Position numbers and translations under genes: made by a program
In this document: in pieces, positions 1 to 7,577 of the stretch
How the letters are laid out: the number at the start of each line of letters is the position of its first letter
Numbering within the stretch: the stretch's first letter is position 1
The notes under the pieces: model-generated
Seen by the model: only the letters and a program-made list of their open reading frames with translations
The model's database searches: none
Told to the model about the DNA's origin: nothing
Assembly: GCA_045599345.1 (NCBI GenBank)
Contig: JAZRVV010000005.1
Coordinates: forward strand, 1 to 31,017
Length of the DNA: 31,017 nt
From: UBA1227 sp045599345
GTDB taxonomy: Bacteria; Bacillota; Clostridia; Oscillospirales; Acutalibacteraceae
Direction of reading: 5' to 3'

Positions 1-40
1 AATCCCACGGGGCCTTTTACTATACAATCGTATTTAATTC
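1..40. other. Left-edge intergenic stub
   Basis: This is the 3' flank of the Pro-rich protein gene. On the plus strand it contains GGGGCCTTTT, which looks like one arm and T-run of an intrinsic terminator whose other half lies outside the window. Nothing else is visible. Confidence 0.25.
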
Positions 41-1537
41 TTATGCAAGGAATGCCTTGAGTTCATCATTACCTGTGATGAAGTTTCTACCAAATGCCAA
101 AACGTTTTCTTTGTCTGACTCTGGTGGAAGTGTAGCCTCACCATTCATGATGAAGTAAACAGCAACAAGTGTTGCATCGTTTCTCATATCGCCATAGAGG
201 AATTCAAATACCATTGGCATATTGCCAGCAGCTTCGATTGAAACAAGGTTATCAGCATTCATGCCAAACTTTGCAGCTACAGCAGCAATATTTGGATTGC
301 TTGCCTTGTCAGATACGATAGCATCGCCAATCTTCTGTTCCTTGCCCTTGTCAGCTACAGGAGCCTCAACAATAGGCTCTACTACTGGATCTGGCTCTTT
401 TGCTGCAATTGTCTCGATATAATCATCTGTTGATGAGAGGTTACCAAATGTTACAGGAGCTGGAGCTGGTTCAGCAACAACTGGCTCAACGATAGGTTCA
501 ACTACAGGTGATACTTCTTCAACAACAGGAAGAACTGGTTCAACAATTGGAGCAGCCTCAACGACTGGTTCAACTACTGGAAGTACTGGTTCAGCAACAG
601 GAGCTTCAACTACAGGTGCTACATTCAAAGGTTGGTCAGCATCTCCCGATGCTTCCGATATATCGCTTTGAGCAAAATCGTCCACAGGAAGATTTTCCTC
701 AGCGACCTCAAGAATAGGAGCTACTTCCTCAACAATTGGTTCAACCACTGGCTCAGCGATTGGTTCAACGACTGGCTCAGCGACTGGTTCAGCAGCTGGA
801 TTTGGAGCAATAACGCTTGAAAGGTCAATCTTTGGCTCCTCAACCACTGGCTCCTCGATTACTGGAGCTTCTACGATAGGCTCTGGAATTGGCTCAATTA
901 CAGGTTCTATAATAGGAGCTGGTTCCTCTATTGCTGGTTCCTCTGTTGGAATCTCTACACCGCCAGTAACGATTGTCTTGTCATCTGAGTTACCTGCCAT
1001 GTATGGAAGAGCATAGTCAAGTGTATATGCAGGAGCTGGTGTTGGCTCTGGAATTGGCTCAACAACTGGAGCTGGAGCTGGGATATCAGGAAGGTCAACT
1101 GTTACAGGTTCTGCAACCACTGGCTCTGATGGAATGTTAGCAAATGTTACAGGCTCTGGCTCTGGAGCTGTGAATACAGGCATTGGAGCAGGCTCTGGAG
1201 TAACGAATGCAGGAGCTGGTGTTGGCTCTGGAGCAACGAATGCAGGAGCCGGTGTTGGCTCTGGAGTTGGAGTAGCCTCTATAACTGGCTCTGGAGCAAC
1301 TACAGGCTCAACGACTGGTGTTGGAGCAACATAAGGTTTGATTGGATCAGCTGGTACTGGATCAGCTGGTGCAAGTGGTCTCTTGATGATAGGACCATTT
1401 GATGTGTCAATTGGTTCTTCCTTTGGCTGCTTGCCAACCTTAGCGAGTGCTTTGGTTGTAACCAAAACAGTACCAGCTGCAGTTGAAGCTGCGGCAGCTG
1501 CAAGAGCACCAATTTTTACGATTGTACCGAATTTCAT
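41..1537 (-). CDS. N-terminally anchored Pro/Glu/Val/Ala-rich protein with a C-terminal globular domain
   Basis: I do not recognise a family. Residues 1-6 carry two lysines and are followed by an Ala-rich hydrophobic stretch (about 8-30), which fits a signal anchor or uncleaved signal peptide. Residues about 40-400 are low complexity, built from variations of EPVVEP, EPTPAPA and PIVEPV, so probably an extended disordered stalk. Short non-repetitive islands interrupt it: VTFANIPSE and VTFGNLSST (two versions of one motif), YTLDYALPYMAGNSDD, and PKIDLSSVIAPNPAA. The last is also present at the end of the ferredoxin at 19652-20266. Residues about 400-498 are of normal composition and may be a small helical domain. 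AAAGGGGA lies 6 nt before the ATG. The gene starts 29 bp after the diguanylate cyclase stop with no terminator between, so they are probably co-transcribed. It could be a cell-surface stalk or an intracellular membrane scaffold; the sequence does not decide. Confidence 0.85.
   Translation of the reverse strand: MKFGTIVKIGALAAAAASTAAGTVLVTTKALAKVGKQPKEEPIDTSNGPIIKRPLAPADPVPADPIKPYVAPTPVVEPVVAPEPVIEATPTPEPTPAPAFVAPEPTPAPAFVTPEPAPMPVFTAPEPEPVTFANIPSEPVVAEPVTVDLPDIPAPAPVVEPIPEPTPAPAYTLDYALPYMAGNSDDKTIVTGGVEIPTEEPAIEEPAPIIEPVIEPIPEPIVEAPVIEEPVVEEPKIDLSSVIAPNPAAEPVAEPVVEPIAEPVVEPIVEEVAPILEVAEENLPVDDFAQSDISEASGDADQPLNVAPVVEAPVAEPVLPVVEPVVEAAPIVEPVLPVVEEVSPVVEPIVEPVVAEPAPAPVTFGNLSSTDDYIETIAAKEPDPVVEPIVEAPVADKGKEQKIGDAIVSDKASNPNIAAVAAKFGMNADNLVSIEAAGNMPMVFEFLYGDMRNDATLVAVYFIMNGEATLPPESDKENVLAFGRNFITGNDELKAFLA
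791..835 (-). repeat. Copy 1 of a 45-bp repeat encoding PKIDLSSVIAPNPAA
   Basis: This matches 19661-19705 at 41 of 45 positions in the same orientation and reading frame. The differences are at 800, 810, 823 and 829. Two of the four change an amino acid (I/V and L/V) and two are silent. Confidence 0.9.
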
Positions 1538-1566
1538 GAGAATTCCCCTTTGCTTAATTTATATTT

Positions 1567-3186
1567 TTAACTTCTGGTTATACTGAACTTGTACTGGTCC
1601 TTACCGTTACGCTTAGCCTCATAGAGGGCTGCGTCTGCTCTCTTGAAGAGCTCATCATAGCTTGAACCATCTTTGCCAAATATTGCAACACCAATACTTG
1701 TTGAAAGTCTGCCTGGGAAGCCGTTATCAATACCGTACTTCTTGAATGCAGATGTGAGTTGTTGTAACTTGTCACATACAAGTGCGATTGACTGAATATT
1801 CTTGATGAGTACTACGAACTCATCGCCACCCGCACGACCCAAGATATCGGATTCACGGAAATTACGGCTAAGCTCGTTTGCAAAAGCAAGAAGTATCTGG
1901 TCACCAACAGTATGTCCACGCGTATCATTTATCGTCTTGAAGTTGTCGATATCGATGATAATGAGAGCATGCTGTGCAGAAGAGTTCTTCTCGAAGCACT
2001 CTTCGATAAGGCTTCTAGTTGTCATCTTGTTATAGAGCTGTGTAAGTGGATCACGCTCTGCTTCAAGCTTGAGCTTATTCTCACTCTTCTTGCGCTCCTC
2101 GATATTCTGAACGAGGCACAAGAGCAAGTCGCCATCACCATAAGTGCCATCCATCAACTTCTCACGAGAAAGCAAAACAGATATCCATACGTACTCGTCA
2201 TGGTTGTCAAGAACACGTATTTCGATATATACCTGATGCCTACCCTCAATGATGAATTCATTATCAAGGTATTCCTCATCAAGAACCTTGGTTGCTGTAT
2301 GTGCATCGTCTGGATGAACCATTTCAAGGATTGAAGCCCTAAAGTTATCAAGCCCAATTATTTCGCTCTCAAACTTGAGTGAATATGCTTCATTGTTTCT
2401 TAGAATCTGGCATTCGTTCTTAGCAAAGTCAAGCTCGAAAGCCATATCGTATACTTCCTCAAATACGTTGCCAAGACGTCTGCGAGAAGCAGATGATTCG
2501 CCGTATATACGTGCCTCTTGATAGAAACCGTTGAGACGCTCCACATGGTTGATATCTGTTACAGCAATTACAATTACAATTGCTGGGATTGCAGCCGAAA
2601 GTTCCAAGAAGTCGTAATTACTGAATTTAAAGAAGAAGTATACAGATGCTGCTGCAAGAGTCATTGGAACGATGCCCTCTTGCAAACTGTACACTGGAAC
2701 AAGGAAACCAACAATCGTAATTGGCATCCATATAGCCATACCTAAAACCCAATCTTGGAAGCAGTATAGGACAGCGATTATCATCGCATAATAAATCGTC
2801 CAAAAAACCGAATACAAAACCTGAATTCTTCTCTTGAGCCTTTTATCGATATAGAAATCGCTTGTGTCTCCCTTGTCGTACATGATAATGCCTAATCCTA
2901 CAAATGCAGCAAGCAAAACAACAGAAGCCAAGATAAGCATAAGTGCCGACACATCAACTGGGAAAAACCTAAGTGGCGCCACTATGATTATCAAAAGGAG
3001 ATACAAAATCAAGAAAACTGTAAAAATCAACGTACGACGCAAGTTTGAAAGAACACGTTTCTTTTCTGTATATGACAAGAAAGCTACTTCGCTTTCGGAG
3101 TCAGTCTTCTCCACACCGTAATATTTACCTATACGCGATAACGTTTCAAAAAAGTTTTTAAAAATGTTAAGCACTTCTTCACACAC
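1567..3186 (-). CDS. Membrane-bound PAS-GGDEF diguanylate cyclase
   Basis: Predicted to make cyclic di-GMP from two GTP at the membrane. Residues about 50-215 hold several hydrophobic segments (five or six helices). About 240-360 is a PAS_3-like sensor domain containing HPDDAHTATK and ending VQNIEERK. About 370-539 is a GGDEF domain starting ERDPLTQLYNK. The signature is intact, RAGGDEF, and an RESD sequence five residues before it fits the RxxD product-inhibition site, so the enzyme should be active and feedback-controlled. There is no EAL or HD-GYP partner in the window. The start is uncertain: the GTG at 3186 has GGGG directly abutting it, while the in-frame GTG at 3174 has a more normal distance from that G-run. 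The gene lies upstream of the Pro-rich protein in the same transcript. The sensed signal is unknown. Confidence 0.93.
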   Translation of the reverse strand: MCEEVLNIFKNFFETLSRIGKYYGVEKTDSESEVAFLSYTEKKRVLSNLRRTLIFTVFLILYLLLIIIVAPLRFFPVDVSALMLILASVVLLAAFVGLGIIMYDKGDTSDFYIDKRLKRRIQVLYSVFWTIYYAMIIAVLYCFQDWVLGMAIWMPITIVGFLVPVYSLQEGIVPMTLAAASVYFFFKFSNYDFLELSAAIPAIVIVIAVTDINHVERLNGFYQEARIYGESSASRRRLGNVFEEVYDMAFELDFAKNECQILRNNEAYSLKFESEIIGLDNFRASILEMVHPDDAHTATKVLDEEYLDNEFIIEGRHQVYIEIRVLDNHDEYVWISVLLSREKLMDGTYGDGDLLLCLVQNIEERKKSENKLKLEAERDPLTQLYNKMTTRSLIEECFEKNSSAQHALIIIDIDNFKTINDTRGHTVGDQILLAFANELSRNFRESDILGRAGGDEFVVLIKNIQSIALVCDKLQQLTSAFKKYGIDNGFPGRLSTSIGVAIFGKDGSSYDELFKRADAALYEAKRNGKDQYKFSITRS

Positions 3187-3205
3187 CCCCGTATAAACGC
3201 GCGCA

Positions 3206-3254
3206 GTAGTACCAATATAATAAATAAAATATAGTTCATTGTACTACATATGTA
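3206..3254. promoter_or_regulatory. Inverted repeats upstream of the diguanylate cyclase
   Basis: GTAGTAC (3206-3212) is repeated inverted as GTACTAC (3241-3247), and the second arm overlaps a perfect palindrome TACATATGTA (3245-3254). An AT-rich stretch with minus-strand TATATT and TATTAT sequences lies between the arms, so these may flank the promoter as operators. No clear -35 box can be assigned. Confidence 0.3.
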
Positions 3255-3274
3255 CGAATAAAGCAAATGTTAAG

Positions 3275-3308
3275 ACAAAAAAAGGAGTTACCGCTTTGGT
3301 AACTCCTT
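3275..3308 (-). terminator. Intrinsic terminator of the zinc-ribbon gene
   Basis: A perfect 11-bp stem AAGGAGTTACC / GGTAACTCCTT (3282-3292 with 3298-3308) has a 5-nt loop. On the minus strand it runs straight into a T-run. Confidence 0.9.
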
Positions 3309-3323
3309 CTAGTTTTGCAAAAA

Positions 3324-3608
3324 TTATTCTTCTTCTGCTTCCTTCATCTTTGCAAAGCACTCGCTGCAATATACTGGTCTATCCTCACGAGGCTCAAATG
3401 GTACCTTTGCAGGACCGCCGCATGAAGCGCAAGTTGCGTCATACATTTTTCTTTCAGCCTTCTGAGCATTCTTTCTTGCATCTCTACAAGCCTTGCAACG
3501 CTGTGGTTCGTTTTCGAAGCCCTTCTCTGCGTAGAACTCCTGTTCGCCTGCTGTGAAAATAAATTCTTCACCGCACTCTTTGCAGATTAGTGTTTTGTCT
3601 TCGTACAT
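3324..3608 (-). CDS. Small zinc-ribbon protein with four CxxC pairs
   Basis: A 94-residue protein with four Cys pairs (CKEC, CKAC, CASC, CSEC). The sequence EFYAEKGFENEP between the first two is typical of the zinc-ribbon family often annotated as probable zinc-ribbon domain (zf-Tbcl type), followed by a second CxxCG/CxxC ribbon. It should bind two zinc ions and is cytoplasmic. The function of the family is not established, with nucleic-acid or protein binding the usual guess. I chose the ATG at 3608 because GAGGG sits 7 nt upstream of it; the ATG at 3614 would abut that ribosome site. It has its own promoter and terminator, so it is a single-gene transcript. Confidence 0.85.
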   Translation of the reverse strand: MYEDKTLICKECGEEFIFTAGEQEFYAEKGFENEPQRCKACRDARKNAQKAERKMYDATCASCGGPAKVPFEPREDRPVYCSECFAKMKEAEEE

Positions 3609-3637
3609 GTGCATACCCTCGCCTTAATTTTATTGCT

Positions 3638-3658
3638 TTGTTCGTTTTAGTCGAACAA
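3638..3658. promoter_or_regulatory. 7-bp inverted repeat in the leader of the zinc-ribbon gene
   Basis: TTGTTCG and CGAACAA are separated by 7 nt and lie just downstream of the predicted promoter. This could be an operator for a dimeric repressor or a leader hairpin. There is no T-run, so it is not a terminator. Confidence 0.35.
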
Positions 3659-3666
3659 GTAACCTA

Positions 3667-3695
3667 ATGTTATACCAAATAATTGGTTTTGTCAA
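3667..3695 (-). promoter_or_regulatory. Sigma-A promoter of the zinc-ribbon gene
   Basis: On the minus strand TTGACA (3690-3695) is followed by either TATAAC at a 15-nt spacer (3669-3674) or TAACAT at 17 nt (3667-3672). An imperfect palindrome, CCAAATAATTGG, occupies the spacer and could be a repressor site. Confidence 0.65.
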
Positions 3696-3725
3696 ACAAA
3701 TTTAGACGATTTTGTCCGTTTTCCG

Positions 3726-3959
3726 CTATTTTTTAAGTTTTTTTAGGATAGTTGGGGCAAAAACCGCTCCAAGAAGGACAATTACAGCGATTACGGCGAT
3801 GATAATTACAGTGTGTTTATTGTTGTTGTCTCCTGTCGCTACAACCACTGCTGCGTCAGGACCGTATGCAAATGCCTGGATGGCAACTAGCACTACACTT
3901 CCGAGCATCAAAACTGCGAGGAAGATACACATAATTCTAACAAATGTGTTGCGTTTCAT
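3726..3959 (-). CDS. Small two-helix membrane protein of unknown function
   Basis: A 77-residue protein. Residues 1-4 (MKRN) are basic and are followed by a hydrophobic segment to about residue 30 that ends AFAYG, so a signal peptide or first membrane helix. A short polar middle (DNNNKH) leads to a second helix (VIIIAVIAVIVLLGAVF) and a basic tail KKLKK. Start at 3959 rather than 3977: GGAGG stands 7 nt before this ATG. Its start codon region overlaps the end of the phosphoglucomutase gene (stop at 3962-3964), so the two are probably translationally coupled. I recognise no family. Confidence 0.75.
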   Translation of the reverse strand: MKRNTFVRIMCIFLAVLMLGSVVLVAIQAFAYGPDAAVVVATGDNNNKHTVIIIAVIAVIVLLGAVFAPTILKKLKK

Positions 3960-3961
3960 CT

Positions 3962-5647
3962 TTATACCTCCAACCATTTTTTAGCACTCTCAAGCATTTC
4001 TTTATAGAGTGCATCTGCTGCGTCCATAGTGTTTGCTACAGCTGTGAAATAAATCTTGAGCTTAGGCTCTGTGCCAGAAGGACGAGCAACTACGCCATTG
4101 CCATTTTCTAGCTTGAATGCCAAAACGTTGGATGCTGGGAGACCAGTCTTGTCTGTCTCCTTATAGTCTGTTGTTTCAAGCACCTTGAGACCTGCGATTT
4201 CAGTAGGCTTGTTATTTCGAATATTGTCCATGATGTCAGCCATCTTCTGCATGCCAGATGCACCTTCGAAAGCAAAATTATCAACACGATTTAAGTAGTT
4301 GCCATACTTTGCATAGATGTCGTTCATGACATCAATAAGGCTCTTGCCCTTTGACTTATAGTAAGCTGCCATCTCAACAACAAGTTGAGATGCTACAACT
4401 GCATCCTTGTCTCTTGCATGGATACCAAGAAGGTAACCATAGCTCTCCTCCATACCAATGATGAAGTTGTCCTCTTTGCCCTCACGTTCAAGGTTTGTGA
4501 TGTACTCACCGATGTACTTAAATCCAGTGAGGAGGTTGGCTGTTTTTGCACCGTAGTTTTCTGCGATCCTGTCAACAAGGCTTGTTGTTACGAATGATTT
4601 GATTACAACTGGGTCAGCTGGCATTGTGCCTTTTTCCTTGTGCTGAGACAATACGTACTCAGTAAAGAGAGCGCCAACTTCGTTACCTGTCATGAGCTTG
4701 TACTCATCACCATCACGTACTGCGATGCCCATACGGTCACAGTCTGGATCAGTTGCGAGAAGCAAGTCTGCCTTTTCTGTTTCAGCCATCTTAAGTGCGC
4801 ACTCAAATGCCTGGCGAATTTCAGGGTTTGGATATGGGCAAGTTGGGAAGTTGCCGTCTGGCAATTCCTGCTCTGGCACTACCAATACATCCTCAATTCC
4901 GAGAAGTTTGAGTGCGTGACGAACAGGCTTGTTGCCTGTGCCGTTAAGTGGCGTATAGATTACTTTAAGTCCAGAGGACTTAGCAGTATCAGCGTTAATC
5001 ACCTTGCTATGAACAAGGTCAAAGAACTTATTATAAACAGCCTCACTTACAAATTCGATGAGTCCCTTGCTCTGAGCCTCATCAAAATCCACCTTCTTAA
5101 CATCCTCAAACATATCAACCTTTTGGATGTACTCATAAGCAAGTGCTGCTGCCTCGTCGGTCATCTGATAGCCCTCTGGGTCATAGCACTTGTAACCGTT
5201 GTACTGAGATGGGTTGTGAGATGCAGTGATTATTACACCTGATGAACAGCCAAGCTCACGAACAGCAAATGAAAGCATTGGTGTTGGAACAAGCGCTGGA
5301 TAAAGGAATGCTTTGACACCATTTGCTGCGAAAACAGCTGCTGTTTCCTTGGCAAACACGTCAGAATTTATTCTTGAATCGTAAGCGATAGCAACAGAAG
5401 GGTTGTCAAAAGTTGCATTTAAGTAATCCGCAATACCCTGTGTTGCCTGGTTTACTGTGTAGATATTCATCCTGTTGGTACCAGCACCAAGTACTCCACG
5501 AAGGCCAGCTGTACCAAACTCCATCTTTTTATAGAATCGATCAAGGATTTCATCATCCTTGCCATTTATCGCCTCAAGCTCTGCTTTAAGAGTAGGATCA
5601 TCACACTTTTGAAGCCACAAATTGTAAAGTTCAACGTAATTTTCCAT
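3962..5647 (-). CDS. pgcA: Phosphoglucomutase / phosphomannomutase (alpha-D-phosphohexomutase)
   Basis: Interconverts glucose-1-phosphate and glucose-6-phosphate (and possibly the mannose phosphates), linking glycolysis with glycogen, UDP-glucose and envelope sugars. The four family signatures are all present in order: phosphoserine loop TASHNPSQYNGYK, magnesium loop DPDCDRMG, sugar-specificity loop GMEESYGYL and phosphate-binding loop RPSGTEPKLKIY. Length of 561 residues matches the B. subtilis PgcA type rather than the shorter GlmM type. The start has GGAGG 6 nt upstream. It is transcribed divergently from the YifB-like gene, and a small membrane protein follows with a start that overlaps its 3' end. 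Confidence 0.95.
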   Translation of the reverse strand: MENYVELYNLWLQKCDDPTLKAELEAINGKDDEILDRFYKKMEFGTAGLRGVLGAGTNRMNIYTVNQATQGIADYLNATFDNPSVAIAYDSRINSDVFAKETAAVFAANGVKAFLYPALVPTPMLSFAVRELGCSSGVIITASHNPSQYNGYKCYDPEGYQMTDEAAALAYEYIQKVDMFEDVKKVDFDEAQSKGLIEFVSEAVYNKFFDLVHSKVINADTAKSSGLKVIYTPLNGTGNKPVRHALKLLGIEDVLVVPEQELPDGNFPTCPYPNPEIRQAFECALKMAETEKADLLLATDPDCDRMGIAVRDGDEYKLMTGNEVGALFTEYVLSQHKEKGTMPADPVVIKSFVTTSLVDRIAENYGAKTANLLTGFKYIGEYITNLEREGKEDNFIIGMEESYGYLLGIHARDKDAVVASQLVVEMAAYYKSKGKSLIDVMNDIYAKYGNYLNRVDNFAFEGASGMQKMADIMDNIRNNKPTEIAGLKVLETTDYKETDKTGLPASNVLAFKLENGNGVVARPSGTEPKLKIYFTAVANTMDAADALYKEMLESAKKWLEV

Positions 5648-5679
5648 ATTCTTCCTCCATATCTACAAAACTAAACTTA

Positions 5680-5709
5680 ATTTTAATACGTTTTGTGGTA
5701 TAATGTCAA
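5680..5709 (-). promoter_or_regulatory. Promoter of pgcA
   Basis: Minus-strand TTGACA (5704-5709), an 18-nt spacer and TAAAAT (5680-5685). The -35 box touches the -10 box of the divergent promoter. Confidence 0.65.
5696..5704 (+). promoter_or_regulatory. Extended -10 promoter of the YifB-like gene
   Basis: TGG followed by TATAAT (5699-5704) makes an extended -10 element. No convincing -35 is visible, as expected for this class. The gene starts 28 bp downstream. Confidence 0.6.
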
Positions 5710-5731
5710 ATGGTATTGAGGGAGGTGCCAA

Positions 5732-7273
5732 ATGTTCTCAAAAGTGAACAGTATGGGGCTTCAAGGCTTCAGTGCAGAGCGCGTTTTTGTCGAATGCGAC
5801 CTGTCGAATGGGCTACCTCGTTTTGACCTAGTTGGACTGCCGGATTCGGCAGTGTCAGAGGCCAAAGAGAGGGTGCGCTCCGCAATCAAGAACTGTGGTC
5901 TTGAGTTCCCTATCAGCAGGATAACAATCAATCTTGCTCCTGCTGAATTTAAAAAGGAAGGTCCCCTTTATGACCTGCCTATCCTTGTCGCCATTTTAAT
6001 TGCCTCCAAACAGGTCAAGGTAAACCTTGACTGTGCCGCCCTTATTGGAGAAGTCGCACTAAATGGTGACGTGCGCAAGGTCAACGGAGTTCTGCCCATG
6101 GTAATTCGGGCAAAAGAACTCAAAATAAGCGAGATATACATACCAGAAGAAAATGCAAGGGAAGCCGCTTTAATCCCTGGTATTACAATCTATCCGGTAA
6201 GTGATATCAAACAGTTGTTGCGCCATTTTCTCGGAGAAGAAAGCATAGTTCCGCTCACCAACTTCTCCTTTGAAGAAATCAAAGCTACCTATGGCAAAGG
6301 CGGTATGAACGAGGATTTTGCCGATGTGCTTGGGCAAAAACTTGCCAAGAGAGCACTGGAAATTGCCGCCGCAGGTGGCCACAACGTGCTCCTTGTTGGA
6401 AGCCCAGGAGCCGGCAAGAGTATGCTCGCAAAACGACTGCCAACAATCCTGCCAGATATGACCTTTGAGGAGTCGATATCGACCTCTTCGGTATACTCAG
6501 TAGCAGGACTTTTAACCAAGGATAATCCCCTGATTATCAGTCGCCCGTTTCGTTCTCCGCACCACACGACAACGAGCGTAGCGTTGGCGGGCGGAGGCAC
6601 AAAAGCACGCCCAGGAGAAGTGTCACTTGCGCACAACGGTGTGCTCTTTTTGGATGAATTAACACTCTTTTCAAGAGCGTCCCTTGAAACTCTTCGCCAA
6701 CCGCTCGAAGACGGTCGTGTGACCGTCACAAGAAATGCTATCACAGCAACTTATCCAGGCAACATTATGCTTGTCTGCGCAATGAACCCGTGTCCGTGCG
6801 GTTACCTTTTTGACCCTGTGCATGAATGCACATGCACAGACATTGCACGACAACGATACTTATCGCGCATATCAGGACCGTTGCTTGACCGCATAGACAT
6901 ATGCGTCAAAGTGGACCCGCTCGACGCCGATGTCCTTATCGACCACCCACATCGCTATGAGGAATCCTCCAGCGATATTCGTGCTCGCGTAAACAAGGCT
7001 CGCGCTATTCAGCTTGAGCGCTTTGCTGGCACAGACATCGTCTGCAACGCTCAGATGACTCCTCGCATGGTACGCACCTACTGCGAATTGTCGCCACCAG
7101 CCAAGGACCTGCTACGTCGCGCTTTTACATCTTTGTCATTTTCAGCCAGAGCCAATGACAAAATCCTCCGCACCGCGCGAACAATCGCCGACCTTGACGG
7201 CTCTGATGAGATTTCATCGAGCCACATCGCAGAGGCGATACAATTTAAGCAAATGGATATCTCAAACAAATAA
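5732..7273 (+). CDS. comM: YifB/ComM-family magnesium-chelatase-like AAA+ ATPase
   Basis: A 513-residue protein. Residues about 1-170 form the ChlI-like N-terminal fold (GLPRFDLVGLPDSAVSEAKERVRSA is diagnostic in part). The AAA domain follows with Walker A GSPGAGKSMLAKRLP near residue 225, FLDE as Walker B, and the conserved MNPCPCGY and GPLLDRIDI sequences. The C-terminal Mg_chelatase_C domain ends the protein. In naturally competent bacteria the homologue ComM is a hexameric branch-migration helicase acting in transformation recombination. In Clostridia the gene is often near dprA; here it is a lone gene between convergent and divergent neighbours. Ribosome site GGAGG lies 6 nt before the ATG. 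Confidence 0.93.
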   Translation: MFSKVNSMGLQGFSAERVFVECDLSNGLPRFDLVGLPDSAVSEAKERVRSAIKNCGLEFPISRITINLAPAEFKKEGPLYDLPILVAILIASKQVKVNLDCAALIGEVALNGDVRKVNGVLPMVIRAKELKISEIYIPEENAREAALIPGITIYPVSDIKQLLRHFLGEESIVPLTNFSFEEIKATYGKGGMNEDFADVLGQKLAKRALEIAAAGGHNVLLVGSPGAGKSMLAKRLPTILPDMTFEESISTSSVYSVAGLLTKDNPLIISRPFRSPHHTTTSVALAGGGTKARPGEVSLAHNGVLFLDELTLFSRASLETLRQPLEDGRVTVTRNAITATYPGNIMLVCAMNPCPCGYLFDPVHECTCTDIARQRYLSRISGPLLDRIDICVKVDPLDADVLIDHPHRYEESSSDIRARVNKARAIQLERFAGTDIVCNAQMTPRMVRTYCELSPPAKDLLRRAFTSLSFSARANDKILRTARTIADLDGSDEISSSHIAEAIQFKQMDISNK

Positions 7274-7277
7274 AAAG

Positions 7278-7305
7278 ACCCAGCGAAGTGTCCGCTTCGC
7301 TGGGT
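7278..7305. terminator. Bidirectional terminator
   Basis: Stem ACCCAGCGAAG / CTTCGCTGGGT with a 6-nt loop. It has T-rich sequence on both sides (TTTCTTTT on plus; CTTTTTA on minus) and serves the convergent YifB-like gene and the FakA-domain operon. Confidence 0.88.
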
Positions 7306-7310
7306 TTCTT

Positions 7311-7565
7311 TTAGCCCTTAAGACCTCTTGATTGACGGTCCATATCCTCTACAACTATGTCATAGATTTCGCCGACTGTGCTGCAATACTCAAGCACTTT
7401 CCATGGCTCGTTTGTGTGGAAGTGAATTTTAATTGGATCACCATCTCCACCTACTGCGAGGAGACAATCGCCTTTGAAATTTGCCATGAAGTAATCATGT
7501 ACTTCATCCTCATCGAGGTCATCGCCATCTATTAAAAGTTGTGTGTCATATCTGAATTCTTCCAT
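7311..7565 (-). CDS. Stand-alone FakA (YloV) C-terminal-domain protein
   Basis: An 84-residue protein that resembles the C-terminal part of FakA/YloV, the fatty acid kinase of Gram-positive bacteria. The recognisable pieces are DGDDLDEDEVHDYF, GDCLLAVGGDGDPIKIHFHTNEP and KVLEYCSTVGEIYDIVVEDM. In FakA this region follows the DhaL-like nucleotide domain and a middle domain, and helps bind the acyl-carrier FakB. No DhaL kinase domain is present here, and the frame begins cleanly with AAAGGA 6 nt before the ATG, so this is a small gene rather than a pseudogene remnant. It starts 12 bp after the DHHW gene and ends at the operon terminator. It might bind FakB or regulate the kinase; that is inference. 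Confidence 0.72.
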   Translation of the reverse strand: MEEFRYDTQLLIDGDDLDEDEVHDYFMANFKGDCLLAVGGDGDPIKIHFHTNEPWKVLEYCSTVGEIYDIVVEDMDRQSRGLKG

Positions 7566-7577
7566 AATTTTTCCTTT

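Noticed and set aside
400..1330. Dense short repeats resembling a CRISPR or satellite array
   Set aside because: They are in-frame codon repeats of a Pro/Glu/Val-rich protein, with variable unit length and no spacers.
4640..5242. A 200-codon plus-strand frame opposite pgcA
   Set aside because: It is antisense to all the conserved mutase motifs and rich in Cys, Leu and Trp, as expected of a shadow frame.
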